DNA of 53,860 nt, taken from positions 1 through 53,860 of the forward strand of contig CALBZA010000024.1 of the NCBI GenBank assembly GCA_937890005.1, in the 5' to 3' direction. Made by a program: the position numbers and the translations under genes. The stretch comes from an uncultured Verrucomicrobia subdivision 3 bacterium. GTDB taxonomy: Bacteria; Verrucomicrobiota; Verrucomicrobiia; Limisphaerales; DASXHY01. Of this stretch, positions 33,850 to 43,333 are shown in pieces. Under the pieces are notes generated by a model. The model did no database searches, was not told the DNA's origin, and saw nothing but the letters and a program-made list of their open reading frames with translations. Every line of letters begins with the position of its first letter. The stretch's first letter is position 1.

Positions 33850-36165
33850 ATGATTTCACCGAGACGACTTCACTGGGTTTTCACGGCTTTGTTCGCAGCT
33901 CCAGCCATTGCTCTCTCCGCGCAATCGACCAACATCCTTTTCAGCTTTTCAGGCCCTGAGATTTTTCCGATCGATCCGCTCGTGACACAGCTCCGTGTCG
34001 CGGATATCGACGGCGACGGGCTTCAGGACATCGTGGTCGCGAACAATTCCCGGTCGAAGATCAACATCCTGTTCAATCAGACCGGCAAAACGAATCAGGC
34101 CGGAACCGTGCGATCGGGTTTCAAGCGCGAGATAAACGAACTGCCGCCTGACGGGCGTTTCAGGATCGAATCGATCGCTTCCGAAAAACGAATCGCATCA
34201 CTGGCGATTGCCGACTTCAACGGAGATGGCCGTCCGGACGTTGCGTATTATGGCGAGCCGAGGGAGCTGGTGGTTCAATACAATGAGGGGACGAATCTCT
34301 GGAGCGCGCCGCGGCGCTGGCCGATCAACAACGGGCAGCTTTCGCCAAACGCGCTGAGCACCGGCGATCTGAACGGAGACGGACGCGTCGATCTTTCGCT
34401 GCTGGCCGAGAACGGCATTTATTTCATTCCGCAGCTGGAGAATCACACGCTTGGCGAACCGCAACGGATTCCACTGAGCGGCACCGTGAAATCCGTGCAG
34501 ATTCTGGATGTCGATGGCGACGGCCGCGACGACCTGCTGCTGGTCAATTGGGAGGATCGCAATCCATTTCGTTTCCGGCTTCAGAAAGAGGATGGTGAAC
34601 TCGGTCCTGAAATGTATTTCTCCATGGCGCCGATCCGGTCGTATTGGGCCGACAACCTGGAGGAGAACGGCAAGGTGCAGGTGATGACCATCGCGCAGAA
34701 TTCCGGACGCGCCCAGATCAGCCAGTTCGAACGGCGCGAATCGGAACCGCTTTCGGGTTCGTTTTCGAAAGGGCAGTTTCAAGTGCTGCCGTTGAATCGA
34801 ACGGAAAAGGCAAAGCGCGGATTGCTGTGGGCCGATGTCAATGAAGATGGCCTTCCCGACCTGCTGGTCGCAGAACCGGAGGGTGGTCAGATCACCGTTT
34901 TCTTCCAGCAAACCGACGGTTCTCTTTCGAATCCAAAAACATTTCCCACGCTGGCCGGCGTCAGCGACATCGCGCTTGCCGACTGGGATCAGGACGGAAA
35001 ACCGGAGGTGTTTCTGTTGAGCGCGGATGAACGTCAGGTCGGAGTGACGAAGCTGGATGAGAAGATGCGGTTGCCGTTCCCGACCTTGATTCCCACGGAG
35101 GGCCGGCCGCTGGCGATGACGGTGGGAACTTTTCTGGATGGAAAGCCGGCGCTCGCCGTGGTGGTCGATCAGGATGGAAAACGGGTTCTACTGACACGCA
35201 CCGCCGATGGCCGTTCGCGGGTCCAGAATTTGAGCACGAGCTTCAAATCGAATCCCTCTTCAATTTCCGTGCATGATGTGGACCAGGATGGGCTGGCCGA
35301 TCTCGTGGTTCTCATACCGTATGAAAAATTGAAGGTGCTGCGGCAGGTTGCCGGACAGGATTTTGAAGAAGTCGATGTCACGCCGCCCGGCGGAACGATG
35401 GAACAGCCGTGGCTGAGCACTGCGGACGTGGACGGCGATGGAAAACCGGAGTTGCTTCTGCCGCAGAAAAATTTCCTGCGCGCGGTCGTGTTGCAATCGG
35501 GCGGAATGGAAAACTCCACCAATCGCAGCGCGTGGACATTCAAGGTGAAGGAGCAAATCAATGGTTCTGCGAGCGATTCGCGGATCATTGGAGTGGCGGC
35601 GGTTCCGAACGGGACGAATGCGGTTTCGTCGCTGTTCCTGCTCGACGCCGAGCGCAAGGCGGTGACGTTGTGCGAACGCGATGGTGGGGGCGTTTGGCAG
35701 GTGATACGAAATCTCGAGTTGCCGGTTTCCGGTTTCAATGGAATCCAGCCGGCCTCGCTCGGCAGCAGGAATCCAAACGGCTTCACGCTGGTTGGGTTGA
35801 ATCTTGTCGCCTGGATGGCGCTAAGCGGTCCCGCGTGGGAATTGAAGGAACTGGACGGATACGAAACGCCGATTCGCAACGGTTATCTCACCGATGTCGT
35901 TTCGGGTGATTTGAACAACGACAACCGCAAGGATCTCGTCTTCCTGGAGACCGCGCGCAATTACCTCGATCTCGTGATCTTCTCAGCCGACCACAAACTC
36001 GTTCCGGCAAATCGATGGCAGGTGTTTGAGGAGCGAACCTTCCGAAGCCGCCGCGCCGATACTCCGGAGCCGCGTGAAGCCGCCGTCGCCGACGTGACCG
36101 GCGATGGAAAGAACGACCTCATTGTTCTCGTCCACGATCGCGTTCTGGTTTATCCGCAGGACTGA
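33850..36165 (+). CDS. Secreted FG-GAP/VCBS repeat protein
   Basis: A 771-residue exported protein. A signal peptide (MISPRRLHWVFTALFAAPA, cleavage near ALSA) is followed by at least ten repeats with the calcium-binding pattern DxDGDGxxD: VADIDGDGLQDIVV, IADFNGDGRPDVAY, TGDLNGDGRVDLSL, ILDVDGDGRDDLLL, WADVNEDGLPDLLV, TADVDGDGKPELLL and VADVTGDGKNDLIV among them. These fold as an integrin-alpha-like beta propeller, probably two propellers at this length. No catalytic domain is visible. ATG 33850 is chosen for the signal peptide; the open frame extends to 33706 through a spacer repeat. A role in surface binding or adhesion is inferred. Confidence 0.88.
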   Translation: MISPRRLHWVFTALFAAPAIALSAQSTNILFSFSGPEIFPIDPLVTQLRVADIDGDGLQDIVVANNSRSKINILFNQTGKTNQAGTVRSGFKREINELPPDGRFRIESIASEKRIASLAIADFNGDGRPDVAYYGEPRELVVQYNEGTNLWSAPRRWPINNGQLSPNALSTGDLNGDGRVDLSLLAENGIYFIPQLENHTLGEPQRIPLSGTVKSVQILDVDGDGRDDLLLVNWEDRNPFRFRLQKEDGELGPEMYFSMAPIRSYWADNLEENGKVQVMTIAQNSGRAQISQFERRESEPLSGSFSKGQFQVLPLNRTEKAKRGLLWADVNEDGLPDLLVAEPEGGQITVFFQQTDGSLSNPKTFPTLAGVSDIALADWDQDGKPEVFLLSADERQVGVTKLDEKMRLPFPTLIPTEGRPLAMTVGTFLDGKPALAVVVDQDGKRVLLTRTADGRSRVQNLSTSFKSNPSSISVHDVDQDGLADLVVLIPYEKLKVLRQVAGQDFEEVDVTPPGGTMEQPWLSTADVDGDGKPELLLPQKNFLRAVVLQSGGMENSTNRSAWTFKVKEQINGSASDSRIIGVAAVPNGTNAVSSLFLLDAERKAVTLCERDGGGVWQVIRNLELPVSGFNGIQPASLGSRNPNGFTLVGLNLVAWMALSGPAWELKELDGYETPIRNGYLTDVVSGDLNNDNRKDLVFLETARNYLDLVIFSADHKLVPANRWQVFEERTFRSRRADTPEPREAAVADVTGDGKNDLIVLVHDRVLVYPQD

Positions 36166-36176
36166 TGGCGGGAGTT

Positions 36177-38720
36177 CTACTGCTTTTTCAGCCGCAGGAT
36201 CGTGAGTGAATGCGGCGGCAGTTCCTGGTGAAGGGCAGGGGATTGAATTCTGAGTTTTCCTGATTTCGGCACGACTGCTTGCGGCGCATCGAGCGAATTG
36301 TTGTCGGTCGGTTTGTTCGACGTGAGAATCGACAGTTCCGCTTCGGGAGCGAATTGTTTCAGGTCGCCGAGCTTCAGATCAGCGGTGTACGATTCAGGCG
36401 CCAGGTTGATCATTTTCACCACCAGTTCGTTTCCATCGGCACTGCGACCTGCCACGGCGAAAACATTTTGCTGTGGCTCGGTTGTCACATCGTGAATCAG
36501 CTTTCCATCGAGGTGACAACGGATGTTCCTGCCGCTGACCTCGATTTTGATGTCATACCAGCGACCGGTTTCGATGTTGCCCGGCACGCCACGGCCAACC
36601 GGGGTTTGATTTCCCTGCGAACTGAATTCGACGGCATGCTGGCTGTTGCCCCAGCCGCCGAGATTCCACCAATACATCTCCTCGCCCTTGCGACCGAACA
36701 TGATGAGAAATCCTTCACCGCCGCCGAGCTTCCGCGCCTTGAGCGTGAGGGTGTAATCGCTCCAGTCATTGCTGCCGAAATAACGTGAGCCGCGCGTGTT
36801 CTGCGCCTGGCGAAACGCACCTTCCTGCACCGACCACTGGCCGCCGCCCCGACGTTGCTCGCCCTGCCAGTCTTCGGTGCCCTTGCTGAAATCAGACGCG
36901 TAAAGAACCGTTCCAGCTTTCTCAACGCGAACGTCCTTGAACTCCGCACTTGTATTCCACGTTCCCACGCCGATCTGCCCCGCAATCTTGAAATCGGTAT
37001 CCGAAGGAATTGTGACCTCCGTGTGAAACGTTTCTGCCGGAACATTCTCGCCGAAAAGTTTCCAGAGATAATAGGACACGGTTCCAAAGGAACGAATGCC
37101 GTCGAAATAAATCATCGCATGCCACGGCGGCGGCGCATCTGTCAGTTCGGTTCGGCCTTCGACGTGTCCCAGAAGCGGCGCGTAGGAAACCATGCTCACC
37201 ACATCCGCGTTCCGTTCGCAGCCCATGAGAAAGACGCCTTCCGCAAGCGCCGCCCGCAGATTCCCGCGCGTGGGACCGGCGTCCTGCGTGGTCACTGCGA
37301 CTTCACCGAGATATAGCGGCGGCAGGGCACGATCGCGTTTGTCGTATTCCTTGAATCGCGAGGAAAACCACGCGGGCGAGTTGTAGTAATGCTGGTCTTC
37401 AATGTCGAAGTGCGCATCGCCCATCGATTCGCGGCTCGTCCAGGAAAGGTCGGCGAGATAAATCAGATTCGGATGCTTCGCCTTCATGGCCGAATGAATG
37501 AAACGGTAGCGTTCCCCATATTCCCGTCCCTGATTTTCATTTCCGATCTCGACGTATTTCAGGTTGAACGGTTCGCGTCGTCCGGCTTCTGCGCGCAACC
37601 TTCCCCATCCCGAATCCGCGGGGCCGTTCGCGTATTCGACGATGTCCAGGAAGTTGTCGCGCACCCAGCCCATCTCCGACATCGGCACATGCTCGCGTTG
37701 ACGATGAATGCAGGTCTGGCCGGCGAAACCGACCCAGAGCGGCTCTGCACCGAGGTCGTCGCAGAACTGGAAATACTCGAACAATCCCATCCCTTGCGTG
37801 CGGCGGTAATTCCACGGTCCCCAGCGTTCGGCGCGTTGTTCGAGTGGTCCGACTGTAAGCTTCCAGTCATAGGCGGTTTCGATCGTGCCGGCATCCACCA
37901 CGCAGCCGCCGGGGAATCGGACGAACTTCGGTTTCAGATCGGCGATCAATTGCGCGAGATCGGAACGCAATCCGTTCGGCCGATTCTTCCAGGTGTCTTT
38001 TGGAAACAGGGAGACGAAGTCCAGCCACACTTTCCCTTTCGAACCGGCGGTGATGACGAGGCGGGCTTTCGAAATCGTCTTCGTGCCGTTGAGCGTTCCT
38101 TTGAACTGGCTCCAACGCGATCCGATTCCGTTGATGCGCACTTCGTCGGAACAGGGCGCGCCTTCGGAATCTTCGAGTCGGATCGTGAGCGGGCCGTTGA
38201 AGCCGTCAGCGCAACGTGCATGGAGAGAAAGATTGTATGCGGCGCCTTCCTTGACGCCGATCCCCAAGAAACCTTCGTTTGCCACGCCAATCTGGCCGTC
38301 AGCGGCATTGGCCACATCCAGCCGCAGGCAATAAGCAGACGCTTCACTGATGCCACCCGTCGTTTCGAGGTGCATCGAGCCATCGGCGGAACCGGACTTC
38401 ACCATCGACCAGAACGGAATGCCGTTGGTGGTGTAACCGTACCGTGAGAAGCCGGAATTGAATCCGCGTTCGTCGCGCCATTGTCCGTTGCTGAAAACAT
38501 ATCCCTCGGGCGGCCGCGAATCTTCGAAGGCGCGGTTGCGGATCAATTCGGCATAGAGGCCGCCATCGACACCATGGTTGATCTCCTCAAGAAAAATTCC
38601 ATAGAGATTGGGATTAACCTTTCGCGTCGGCTTTGAGGCATCGACTTCGACGATTGCGGTTCCAGCGAGAACCGCGGACGTGGCGAGAATGCAGGTCAAT
38701 GTCGATAGGGTTTTCCTCAT
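36177..38720 (-). CDS. GH51-family alpha-L-arabinofuranosidase with CBM-like and LamG-like domains
   Basis: An 847-residue secreted enzyme that removes arabinofuranose from plant arabinans, arabinoxylans or arabinogalactan proteins. After a signal peptide (1-20), the family start VNPNLYGIFLEEINHGVDGGLYAELIRNRAFED is clear, then a beta-sandwich CBM4-like region (about 95-235). The TIM-barrel catalytic domain follows with RFPGGCVVD, acid/base Glu in EIGNENQGREY and candidate nucleophile Glu in PLYLGEVAV. After the barrel, a jelly-roll domain of about 190 residues (VLYASDFSKGTEDWQGEQ to HDVTTEPQQ) of the LamG/DUF1080 type precedes the usual C-terminal sandwich. ATG 38720 fits the signal peptide. 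It converges on the FG-GAP gene with 11 bp between stops. Confidence 0.92.
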   Translation of the reverse strand: MRKTLSTLTCILATSAVLAGTAIVEVDASKPTRKVNPNLYGIFLEEINHGVDGGLYAELIRNRAFEDSRPPEGYVFSNGQWRDERGFNSGFSRYGYTTNGIPFWSMVKSGSADGSMHLETTGGISEASAYCLRLDVANAADGQIGVANEGFLGIGVKEGAAYNLSLHARCADGFNGPLTIRLEDSEGAPCSDEVRINGIGSRWSQFKGTLNGTKTISKARLVITAGSKGKVWLDFVSLFPKDTWKNRPNGLRSDLAQLIADLKPKFVRFPGGCVVDAGTIETAYDWKLTVGPLEQRAERWGPWNYRRTQGMGLFEYFQFCDDLGAEPLWVGFAGQTCIHRQREHVPMSEMGWVRDNFLDIVEYANGPADSGWGRLRAEAGRREPFNLKYVEIGNENQGREYGERYRFIHSAMKAKHPNLIYLADLSWTSRESMGDAHFDIEDQHYYNSPAWFSSRFKEYDKRDRALPPLYLGEVAVTTQDAGPTRGNLRAALAEGVFLMGCERNADVVSMVSYAPLLGHVEGRTELTDAPPPWHAMIYFDGIRSFGTVSYYLWKLFGENVPAETFHTEVTIPSDTDFKIAGQIGVGTWNTSAEFKDVRVEKAGTVLYASDFSKGTEDWQGEQRRGGGQWSVQEGAFRQAQNTRGSRYFGSNDWSDYTLTLKARKLGGGEGFLIMFGRKGEEMYWWNLGGWGNSQHAVEFSSQGNQTPVGRGVPGNIETGRWYDIKIEVSGRNIRCHLDGKLIHDVTTEPQQNVFAVAGRSADGNELVVKMINLAPESYTADLKLGDLKQFAPEAELSILTSNKPTDNNSLDAPQAVVPKSGKLRIQSPALHQELPPHSLTILRLKKQ

Positions 38721-39109
38721 AAGATTAAAAAATCGCAATAAGCTCCGCTGTGGCAGTTGGGCGCAACTGGAACCCGCACCATGAAATGTTCCCTCGCCCC
38801 GCAGCGAAGCGCGGGGTGAATTCTCCCAAATGGAACTTCGCGCTTTTAACCCCTGAAACGGATTCATGGGGAGGACTTGCTTTACCGCAACGATTTTCTG
38901 GCGGGGCGGCAGCTCCGTCGGACCAACAATAGGTAGGGCAAAGCTGCCGCTTTGCCCCATTTTTCGCACCGACCGGTGCGTTCCGTTCGTCAACAACAGA
39001 TGCGAGCATTACGCTTCGGCTGAATGCTTCATGATTCTGGTGCGTGTGTTCAGTGTTGCCTGCCGTAATGGTCATGGCATTGGTCCCACCACTATTGATC
39101 CACGAACGG
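38721..39109. repeat. Repeat-filled 389-bp gap: dispersed repeat copy 2 and hairpins
   Basis: No gene is credible here. Bases 38797-38816 repeat the CCCCGC/GCGGGG hairpin of the window start. Bases 38998-39055 (GATGCGAG...TTCATGATTCTGGTGCG) repeat the 104-162 region in the same orientation. Between them a perfect 9-bp hairpin (38936-38957) is followed by ATTTTT. The order of the two shared blocks is the same as at the window start, with extra sequence between. Confidence 0.65.
38936..38964 (+). terminator. Terminator-like hairpin
   Basis: GGGCAAAGC (38936-38944), loop TGCC, GCTTTGCCC (38949-38957) followed by CATTTTT. It has the form of a Rho-independent terminator on the plus strand, yet both neighbours are on the minus strand. 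A related hairpin (GGCGAAGC, GGCA, GCTTCGTC) is at 48951-48970, so it may be a dispersed repeat instead. Confidence 0.4.
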
Positions 39110-40000
39110 TTATCTGGCCTGGCTTGTTGTGTTCGTTTGCGGTGCGGATTGCGGACGATTGCGTCTGGAACGCGGTTCGGCGGGTTGCACCTGCAGGCGA
39201 CCGGAATAAAACTCGTCGAACAGGGCGAATGCTTCCGGGTCGTATTTCTTCAAGCCTTCCACGCCATTCTCCGGTTTCGGCTCCACCATGTTCATGTCGC
39301 CATGCGTGCCGAAATACCACATGGAAAGCTCGGCAAAAAATTCATCGGCGTTCACCGCGGCATAGCCTTTCACCCAGAGGCCTTTGTCGATGGAACGGCG
39401 AAATTGTTCGTCGAACTTCTGCCGAACCGCACTGTTCATCCCGTAGTTCCGGACAGCGTGTGCAAATTCGTGAACGCAGATGTCGCGGCCACGGTATTTG
39501 TCCTTCTCCAGTTTCAGGAGATTCTCTTCCCCGCAGGAGACAAGCCGGCCACCCATGCCGCGGGTCCGTTCGTCGCGGGTCAGGCCGTTGTATTCGGGAA
39601 GTTTCTTGCCCTTGTCGTGACGCCATTCCGGCAAATCGGTCGTGACCTGGTCGCGACCGATGATGTGAAGGCAGACGTTGTTGGTGACGAGATTGCGCAG
39701 GACCACCGGCTGGTTGCTCAGCATCATGTCGAGCCGCGCGTAAGCCTGATGGAGCGCTTCATCCACCACGACCTGATGGGCTTTGATCGGGATGCCGTGG
39801 TAATCCAGCTTCTTGGAGAAGAAATCCAGCTCCGGCGGATCGATCACGGCGATCGGTGGACGAGCTTCCGTCGCAATCGCATTCAGACAAAGTGCGGCTG
39901 CGACCATCACCACGAAGACGATCGACATCCGCGGGAAGCACCGGAGGGTTGATCGAGTTTGGAAACGGAAACTCGGTATCAAATGCTTTGGGGGTCGCAT
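39110..40000 (-). CDS. Secreted zinc metallopeptidase-like protein
   Basis: A protein of up to 296 residues. A hydrophobic export signal starts at the second methionine (MSIVFVVMVAAALCLNAIATEA, residue 25, ATG 39928), which may be the true start; the first methionine (40000) gives a longer basic leader. The catalytic zinc motif HEFAH occurs in ICVHEFAHAV, and the downstream AVNADEFFAELSMWYFG supplies a conserved glutamate as third ligand, as in gluzincin peptidases. The C-terminus is a low-complexity Arg/Gln/Thr tail. I cannot name the family with certainty. It precedes GH51 on the same strand, with a 389-bp repeat gap between. Confidence 0.78.
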   Translation of the reverse strand: MRPPKHLIPSFRFQTRSTLRCFPRMSIVFVVMVAAALCLNAIATEARPPIAVIDPPELDFFSKKLDYHGIPIKAHQVVVDEALHQAYARLDMMLSNQPVVLRNLVTNNVCLHIIGRDQVTTDLPEWRHDKGKKLPEYNGLTRDERTRGMGGRLVSCGEENLLKLEKDKYRGRDICVHEFAHAVRNYGMNSAVRQKFDEQFRRSIDKGLWVKGYAAVNADEFFAELSMWYFGTHGDMNMVEPKPENGVEGLKKYDPEAFALFDEFYSGRLQVQPAEPRSRRNRPQSAPQTNTTSQAR

Positions 40001-40042
40001 GGGGCCTTTAGGGCATTCCGGTGAAAAATCCGTTGCACGCCG

Positions 40043-41398
40043 TCAGGAAAAGACTGAAACCTTCCTCGTCTTTCCTCCCGCATGTCCGTTCGAGCCGTTC
40101 ACCGGCTTTGCATTTCCGTTCATGAGCGCTTCGATCTCATCCGCCTCGATCGGAATGTCCGCCATGAGATCCACCGGACCGTCACGGGTGACGAGGATGT
40201 TGTTTTCCAGACGAACGGCGAAACCTTCCTCCGGAATGTAAATGCCCGGTTCGACCGTCATCACCCAGCCTTCCTGCAACGGTTCGGTCGTTATGCCGAC
40301 ATCGTGGACATCGAGCCCGATCGGATGGCCGACGCCATGCATGAAGTATTTCTTGAACGCAGGTGAATCTGGATCCTGCTGCTTGATGTCGCCGGGCGAG
40401 AGGAGTTCGAGATCGACGAGTTCCTTTTCGATCAGCTGCTCGGCTTCCTTCTGCCAGTCCTTGATCTTCTTGCCCGGAACAAGCGCCCTGGTGCACTGAC
40501 GCAGCACGCGCAGGACGGCATTGTAAACGGAGCGTTGACGGCGGGTGAAACGTCCGCTGACCGGAATCGTTCGCGTCAGATCGGAATTGTAGTTCGCGTA
40601 AGACGCGGCGACATCCAGCAACAGCAGCTGGCCTTTCAGACACTGTTGTTCGTTCGCAATGTAATGCAGACAGCAGGCATTTTTGCCGGTGGCGATGATC
40701 GGCATGTAGGCGAAACGTGCGCCGTTGCGGATGAATTCGTGGGCGAACTCCGCTTCAACCTCATTCTCCCAGACGCCGGGTTTCGTGAATTTCGCCACGC
40801 GACGGAAGGCGGCATCCGTGATCTGACAGGCGCGCTTGATCAGGTCGAGCTCGTAACTCGACTTCACCGCGCGCAACCGGTGCAGCAACGGCGCGAGGCG
40901 GCGATACTGGTGCAGCGGATAACGGCGCATCGTTTCCTGGATGAACCGCGCATCACGGCTTTCCACTTCGATGACCGCGCGCTTGTGCTCGTTCGTGTTG
41001 AGGAAAACTTCGTCCGCTTCGCACATCAGGCGATGGAACAGGCGCGGAAATTCCGAGAGCCAGTGGATGTTCTGGATGCCGGTCAGTTCGCGCGCTTCCT
41101 TGCGGGTGAGTTTGTGGCCTTCCCAAAGTTCGTTTTCACCCGTCGGCTCGCGAAGAAAAAGCAGTTCCCGATGTTTCGGTTCGTCGGCATCCGGATAGAG
41201 AACGAGGATGGTCTGTTCCTGCTCGACGCCGCTGAGATAGAAAAGATCCGAATTGACGATGGTGTTCTGGGTGCCGTCGGCGTTGGTCGGACAGACGTCG
41301 TTGGCGTTCACCACTGCCAGGGAATTTTTCGGAAGCAGTTTCTTCAGCCGCTCGCGGTTCTGGATGAACAGCTGCGGGTCAATCGGTTCGTAGCGCAT
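40043..41398 (-). CDS. pepP: Xaa-Pro aminopeptidase (M24B)
   Basis: A 451-residue dinuclear-metal peptidase that removes an N-terminal residue before proline. The N-terminal creatinase-like domain (about 1-170) includes NTIVNSDLFYLSGVEQ, and the pita-bread domain carries the metal ligands: Asp in LLLDVAASYANYNSDLTRT, His in HGVGHPIGLDVHD, Glu in VEPGIYIPEE and Glu in VRLENNILV. The last 25 residues form a Gly/Asn/Lys-rich tail. ATG 41398 matches the usual MRYEPIDPQLF start. It could feed proline and hydroxyproline from peptides to the catabolic operon 350 bp upstream, although that is inference. Confidence 0.93.
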   Translation of the reverse strand: MRYEPIDPQLFIQNRERLKKLLPKNSLAVVNANDVCPTNADGTQNTIVNSDLFYLSGVEQEQTILVLYPDADEPKHRELLFLREPTGENELWEGHKLTRKEARELTGIQNIHWLSEFPRLFHRLMCEADEVFLNTNEHKRAVIEVESRDARFIQETMRRYPLHQYRRLAPLLHRLRAVKSSYELDLIKRACQITDAAFRRVAKFTKPGVWENEVEAEFAHEFIRNGARFAYMPIIATGKNACCLHYIANEQQCLKGQLLLLDVAASYANYNSDLTRTIPVSGRFTRRQRSVYNAVLRVLRQCTRALVPGKKIKDWQKEAEQLIEKELVDLELLSPGDIKQQDPDSPAFKKYFMHGVGHPIGLDVHDVGITTEPLQEGWVMTVEPGIYIPEEGFAVRLENNILVTRDGPVDLMADIPIEADEIEALMNGNAKPVNGSNGHAGGKTRKVSVFS

Positions 41399-41749
41399 AT
41401 CGTTCTCAGGTAAGCCAGTTGAAACTTTCTGGCGGCTTCGGATGCGATCCCGAAAGTCCTTCTGGGCCATCGAACCGCAGCGTAGTCTCCGAGTCATTGA
41501 AGCACCAGAGGAGTTTCATGCGTGACGTGACCCAAGCTAGCGGGGACGATTCCGCACGCCCATAAATGAAATGCACAGCCACCTATCGGATATCACCGCA
41601 GTACCGGCCGAATTCAGTGAAAGGGCAGGCTGTGACGACAATCCGGTCGGCACGGGGACGGGCCAAAACAATCAACAACAGCGAAACGGTGGGGTCCCTA
41701 CATAAATCCGTGTTTCATCTGTGTTTCATCTGTGGCCCGAAAGAACGAA
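41399..41749. other. 351-bp gap with a short CATCTGTG spacer repeat
   Basis: No credible gene. Bases 41708-41735 contain two tandem TGTTTCATC units ending in TGTGG; a single related unit (TTCGTGTTCATCTGTGG) lies at 43466-43484 on the other side of the aldehyde dehydrogenase gene. The remainder shows nothing I can assign. Confidence 0.5.
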
Positions 41750-43330
41750 TCAAACCTTCCACTGTCCATCAACGAGTCGGAGCATTCCCAACGGATTCGA
41801 TTCCTTCAGCTCGTCCGGCAATGCAGCTTCGGGGAAGTTCTGATAGCTCACGGGGCGCAGGAATCTATCTGCGGCGCGTGATCCCACCGACGTCGTTCTG
41901 CCGTCCGAGGTGGATGGATACGGCCCGCCGTGCGTCATCGCATGACAGACTTCCACACCGGTTGGGAAGCCGTTGAAGATCAGGCGGCCCGCTTTGGTTT
42001 CCAGGATGGCGATCAGCTCGCGATTTGCCGCCAGTTCCTCCGGTGTTCCATGAATCGTCGCGGTCAACTGGCCTTCCAGTTTCTTCGCAGCTTCGATCAT
42101 CTGCTGCCGGGAACCGCATTCGACAACAATCGTGGATGGACCGAACACTTCCTCCTGCAGCGCGTTTTCCTTGAGGAACGTTTCCGCGCCGGTGACGAAC
42201 AACGCGGCTCCAGCCTGCGTGCCGGTTGCGTTTGAAACGGCGACATTCGCAACCTGACGAACGCCGGTAGCGCTCGAAAAATGTTCGATGCCTTTCTGAT
42301 AACTCGCGCAGATGTCAGGCGTCAGCATGGTGCCGGGGGCTGTCGATGACATCAGCCCGCCGAGCTTTTGCACGAATGTGTCGGTCGCGCCGCCCTTGTC
42401 GGCGAACACGAGGCCCGGGCAGGTGCAGAATTGTCCGACACCCAGCGTGACAGAACCGTGCAAACCGGTCGCAAGGCCCTCCGCATTTGCAGCGACGGCG
42501 CTCGGGAGGAGAAACACCGGATTGATGCTGGCCATTTCGGCATAAACCGGAATCGGTTCCGGTCGCGCAGCGGCGGCATCCATCAAGGCACGACCGCCAG
42601 CCCTCGATCCGGTGAAGCCGACCGCTTTGACAAGGGGATGTTTGACCAGCGCAATGCCAACTTCACGGCCGGAGCCGTAGATCATCGAGAAAATGCCTTC
42701 CGGCGCACCGGCTTCGCGTGCGGCTTGAAGGATCAGTTGCGCGACAATTTCCGACGTCCCGAGATGTCCCTGATTCGGTTTCACAATGACCGGACATCCT
42801 GCAGCGAGTGCAGACGCGGTGTCGCCGCCGGCCACGGAGTAGGCGAGGGGGAAGTTGGTGGCGCTGAAGACCACGACCGGCCCGATCGGTCGCAGCATCG
42901 AACGCACGTCCGGTTTGGGCTGCGGCTTGCGGTCGGGATCGGCGTGATCGATGCGCGCGCCGACACAGATACCATTCACGAACGCTTCGCCGTAGAGCCG
43001 CAGTTGATAACAGGTCCGCGCCAGTTCGCCCTGCAGCCTCGCAGGTGGCAACGCGGTTTCCAGATTGCCGCGTTCGACGATCGCGCCGGCGTTCGCTTCG
43101 AGCAATTCGGCGATGCGGCGGAGCAGGTCGGCGCGGCGTTTTGCCGGCCACTGGCTGTATTCGGCGAATGCCTTCCACGCCAGCTCTGCCGCGGCGTCCA
43201 CCTCAGTGGTCGTTGCCCAATAGTAATCCGGTTCCAGTGTTGCGCCGGTGGCGGGATTGATGGCACGGGTTGGTTTGCCAGCCGCTTTCGCGCGGCTGTT
43301 GCCGATGAATGAAAGACCTTCGAGTTTCAT
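41750..43330 (-). CDS. 2-oxoglutarate semialdehyde (2,5-dioxovalerate) dehydrogenase
   Basis: A 526-residue aldehyde dehydrogenase that oxidises 2-oxoglutarate semialdehyde to 2-oxoglutarate, the last step of hydroxyproline breakdown. Catalytic Cys302 lies in GVGQFCTCPG, and Glu265 in YAEMASINPVF activates it. The FSATNFPLAYSVAGGDTASALAAGCPVIVKP block is typical of the dioxovalerate branch, distinct from ordinary ALDHs of about 480 residues. ATG 43330 is set by the MKLEGLSFIG start. It is the last gene of the operon, 166 bp after the deaminase gene, with a spacer repeat between them. Confidence 0.93.
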   Translation of the reverse strand: MKLEGLSFIGNSRAKAAGKPTRAINPATGATLEPDYYWATTTEVDAAAELAWKAFAEYSQWPAKRRADLLRRIAELLEANAGAIVERGNLETALPPARLQGELARTCYQLRLYGEAFVNGICVGARIDHADPDRKPQPKPDVRSMLRPIGPVVVFSATNFPLAYSVAGGDTASALAAGCPVIVKPNQGHLGTSEIVAQLILQAAREAGAPEGIFSMIYGSGREVGIALVKHPLVKAVGFTGSRAGGRALMDAAAARPEPIPVYAEMASINPVFLLPSAVAANAEGLATGLHGSVTLGVGQFCTCPGLVFADKGGATDTFVQKLGGLMSSTAPGTMLTPDICASYQKGIEHFSSATGVRQVANVAVSNATGTQAGAALFVTGAETFLKENALQEEVFGPSTIVVECGSRQQMIEAAKKLEGQLTATIHGTPEELAANRELIAILETKAGRLIFNGFPTGVEVCHAMTHGGPYPSTSDGRTTSVGSRAADRFLRPVSYQNFPEAALPDELKESNPLGMLRLVDGQWKV

Positions 43331-43333
43331 GTT

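Noticed and set aside
38721..38996. 92-residue N-terminal extension of the GH51 protein
   Set aside because: The signal peptide begins at 38720, and the extension reads through repeat sequence.
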